Origin: an uncultured Butyricicoccus sp.
Lineage (GTDB): Bacteria > Bacillota > Clostridia > Oscillospirales > Butyricicoccaceae
Direction of reading: 5' to 3'
Assembly: GCA_900555465.1 (NCBI GenBank)
Contig: USLE01000007.1
Location: 1 to 14,166, forward strand
Length of the DNA stretch: 14,166 nucleotides
Positions 12,170 to 14,166 of the stretch are shown piece by piece. The position numbers and the translations under genes are program-made. The notes below the pieces were generated by a model. The model was not told the DNA's origin. It saw only the letters and a program-made list of their open reading frames with translations, and did not search any database. Position 1 is the first letter of the stretch. Each line of letters starts with the position of its first letter.

Positions 12170-14166
12170 TTATCCAAAAACCGAATCCGCATAATGCACG
12201 GTTGCCATCGCGTCGCGCGCATAGCAGTCCGCGCCGATCGAATCCGCGTATTCCTGCGTCAGAACGGCGCCGCCGACCACCACCTTGGCGTCCGGCTTTT
12301 TCTCGCGCAGCAGGCGGATGGTCTGTTCCATGCTGACGACCGTAGTGGTCATCAGCGCGCTCAGCCCGACGAGCGGCACGTTTTCCCTGACCGCTGTGTC
12401 CACGATCACCTCGGGCGCGACATCCTTGCCCAGGTCGAGCACCTGATAGCCGTAGTTCTCGAGCAGCACCTTGACGATGTTCTTGCCGATGTCGTGGATA
12501 TCGCCCTTGACGGTTGCAAGGATGATCCTGCCGCGTGTCTCCTGCGGCGCGCCGCGCATCGCGTCCTTGACCACATCAAACGCCGCTTTCGCCGCCTCCG
12601 CGCTCATCAGCAGCTGCGGCAGGAACACCGTGCCCGCTTCAAAGCCCTTACCCACGCGGTCGAGCGCCGGGATGAGCTCGGTGTTGACCAGCTCGAGCGG
12701 CGGCACGGTTTGCAGCGCCGCCTTTGCCGCCTCCGCTGCGCGTTCACACAGGCCGCGCTCGATGGACTCGCCGAGCGGCATGGCGCTGTCCGCTGCCGCC
12801 TGCGGCGCGGCGGCCGGCTGGCTGCCGTATGCCGCGATATAGCCCGCGCACTGCGCGTCCTGACCGGTCAGCGCGAGAAACGCGCGGTAAGACCGCATCA
12901 TCGCGTCTGCGTTCGGGTTAATGATCGCACAGGACAGACCGTTCTGCAGCGCCATTGTGAAAAAGTTCGCGTTGATGATCTCGCGCTGCGGCAGGCCGAA
13001 CGAAATGTTGGACACGCCGAGGATGGTGTGTCCGCCCAGCTCGTCGCGCACGCGGCGCAGGGTCTCAAGCGTGACCAGCGCGGAGCCGCTGTCCGACGAG
13101 ATGGTCATCGCCAGCCCATCGATCACGATATCCTCCTTGCCGATGCCGTACTGCGCGGCGGTGTCGTAGATCTTCTTTGCGATCTGCACGCGGCCCTCGG
13201 CGGTATCCGGGATGCCGTTTTCGTCCAGCGTCAGGCCGACGACCACGCCGCCGTACTTTTTCACCAGCGGGAACACCGCTTCCATGCTCTCCCGCTTGCC
13301 GCTGACCGAGTTGATCATCGGCTTGCCGTTGTACAGGCGCATGCCGCGCTCCATCGCCTCGGTGTTCGAGGTGTCGATCTGGAGCGGCAGGGCGAGCACG
13401 CTTTGCAGCCGGGTCACGACCTGCTCCATCATCGCAGGCTCATCGATCTCCGGCAGGCCTACATTGACGTCCAGAATATGCGCGCCGCTGTCCTCCTGCG
13501 TCAGTCCCTCGGACAGGATATATTCGATGTTACCCTCGCGCAGCGCGGCCTTGAACTTGCTTTTGCCGGTCGGGTTGATGCGCTCGCCGATGATGACCGG
13601 CTTTCCACCGATCTCAACCGCCTGCGAGAAAGACGAAACCACCGTGCGGTGCTTTTTCGCCATCGGCACAAAGGGCTTTGCCTTGCAGGCTTCGATCATT
13701 GCGCGGATGTGCGCGGGCGTTGTGCCGCAGCATCCGCCCAGCACCTGCACGCCGAGGGCGGCGATCTCCGCCATCAGGGACGCAAACTCGTCCGCACGGA
13801 TGTCGTATACCGTTTTGCCGTTTTCGCTGCGCGGCAGGCCCGCATTGGGGCTCACGATGACCGGCAGCGAGCTGACCTCGGTCAGCCGCTTGACGATCGG
13901 CACCATCTGCTTCGGGCCAAGGCCGCAGTTAACGCCCAGCGCGTCCACGCCCAGGCCCTCCAGCAGCGCGACGACCGCATCGACCGTGCCGCCGGTCAGC
14001 AGCTTGCCGTTTTCGTCAAAGATGACGGTCGCAAGCACCGGCAGATCGCAGTTTTCCTTTGCCGCCAGCACCGCGGCCTTGAGCTCGTAGCTGTCGCTCA
14101 TGGTCTCGATCAGCACCAGATCCGCGCCTGCCGCGCAGCGAAAACGGCAAAACGGTATACGACATC
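12170..14166 (-). CDS. metH: Cobalamin-dependent methionine synthase, 5' incomplete (MetH)
   Basis: The frame is open from the window edge to the TAA at 12170-12172, and about 650 residues are clearly MetH. Three modules are seen. First is the end of the homocysteine-binding barrel, with zinc ligands GVNCGLGP and LGGCCGTTP. Next is the pterin (methyltetrahydrofolate) domain, with IGERINPTGKSKFKAAL, LDVNVG, QIDTSN and DEN...LAMTISSD. Last are the cobalamin cap and Rossmann domains, with VKGDIHDIGKNIV (the DxHxxG cobalt ligand motif), GLSALMTTT and VVVGGAVL. There is no S-adenosylmethionine-binding activation domain, as in many anaerobes. It makes methionine from homocysteine and methyl-tetrahydrofolate. 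No start is in the window, and roughly the first 130 residues are missing. Upstream of AAGADLVLIETM (about 14125) the reading turns into CRIPFCRFRC, because bases 14126-14166 are an inverted copy of 13799-13839. Confidence 0.95.
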   Translation of the reverse strand, partial: CRIPFCRFRCAAGADLVLIETMSDSYELKAAVLAAKENCDLPVLATVIFDENGKLLTGGTVDAVVALLEGLGVDALGVNCGLGPKQMVPIVKRLTEVSSLPVIVSPNAGLPRSENGKTVYDIRADEFASLMAEIAALGVQVLGGCCGTTPAHIRAMIEACKAKPFVPMAKKHRTVVSSFSQAVEIGGKPVIIGERINPTGKSKFKAALREGNIEYILSEGLTQEDSGAHILDVNVGLPEIDEPAMMEQVVTRLQSVLALPLQIDTSNTEAMERGMRLYNGKPMINSVSGKRESMEAVFPLVKKYGGVVVGLTLDENGIPDTAEGRVQIAKKIYDTAAQYGIGKEDIVIDGLAMTISSDSGSALVTLETLRRVRDELGGHTILGVSNISFGLPQREIINANFFTMALQNGLSCAIINPNADAMMRSYRAFLALTGQDAQCAGYIAAYGSQPAAAPQAAADSAMPLGESIERGLCERAAEAAKAALQTVPPLELVNTELIPALDRVGKGFEAGTVFLPQLLMSAEAAKAAFDVVKDAMRGAPQETRGRIILATVKGDIHDIGKNIVKVLLENYGYQVLDLGKDVAPEVIVDTAVRENVPLVGLSALMTTTVVSMEQTIRLLREKKPDAKVVVGGAVLTQEYADSIGADCYARDAMATVHYADSVFG
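13799..13839 (+). repeat. 41-base inverted repeat, internal copy within metH
   Basis: This segment encodes part of SENGKTVYDIRADEF of MetH on the - strand, in good frame and with normal family sequence, so it is the authentic copy. Its reverse complement is repeated exactly at 14126-14166. Confidence 0.9.
14126..14166 (-). repeat. 41-base inverted repeat, copy at the window edge
   Basis: All 41 bases to the window edge equal the reverse complement of 13799-13839. The match ends exactly at 14125/14126, where normal MetH coding begins. The junction lies at GCGGCAGGC, which is likely also present in the true gene (Ala-Ala-Gly), so a microhomology-driven foldback is plausible. The repeat may continue beyond the window. 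Confidence 0.85.

Noticed and set aside
13212..14090. Open frame on the + strand opposite metH
   Set aside because: Ser/Arg/Pro-rich shadow of the MetH coding sequence.

Overview
The window reads as chromosomal DNA from a fairly GC-rich anaerobic Firmicute, most likely a gut clostridium of the Oscillospirales type. The signs are strong AGGAGG-type ribosome sites, TATAAT-type promoters with 17-base spacers, many clostridial-style reductases, a short cobalamin-dependent methionine synthase without an activation domain, and hairpin-rich intergenic DNA. The placement is inferred from gene character; there is no rRNA or other marker gene here.

Layout. Bases 1-307 hold the C-terminal end of a MATE efflux pump on the + strand. 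A bidirectional terminator (377-408) separates it from a seven-gene operon on the - strand (5994 down to 461). In transcription order the operon encodes a DUF4405 membrane cytochrome, a CxxC-rich flavodoxin-type reductase, two aldo/keto reductases of different subfamilies, a flavin-reductase-domain protein, a third aldo/keto reductase and a cyclophilin-like lipoprotein. A LysR-type regulator gene (6243-7121) is divergent from it. Downstream of that, on the + strand, are a short MerR-like regulator, a hydroxynitrile-lyase-type cupin and a two-domain carboxymuconolactone decarboxylase-like protein. Together 461-8846 looks like one LysR-controlled redox or electrophile-response locus. The same 13-base box, at the same distance from a plausible -10 element, precedes both the seven-gene operon and the MerR-cupin-decarboxylase operon.

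From 8950 onward the content is more housekeeping in nature. A terminator is followed by a XerC/D-type tyrosine recombinase (- strand), which shares a compact divergent promoter region with a macro-domain gene and an overlapping WYL-domain regulator (+ strand). A 37-codon gene follows. Next comes a 275-base non-coding stretch packed with hairpins and bounded by two exact 29-base copies of one hairpin. The window ends in a 5'-incomplete metH (- strand). Its last 41 bases are an exact reverse-complement copy of an internal segment of the same gene and do not encode plausible MetH sequence, so the right edge is either a foldback assembly artefact or a real local inversion.

No tRNA, rRNA, CRISPR array or insertion sequence with a transposase was seen.
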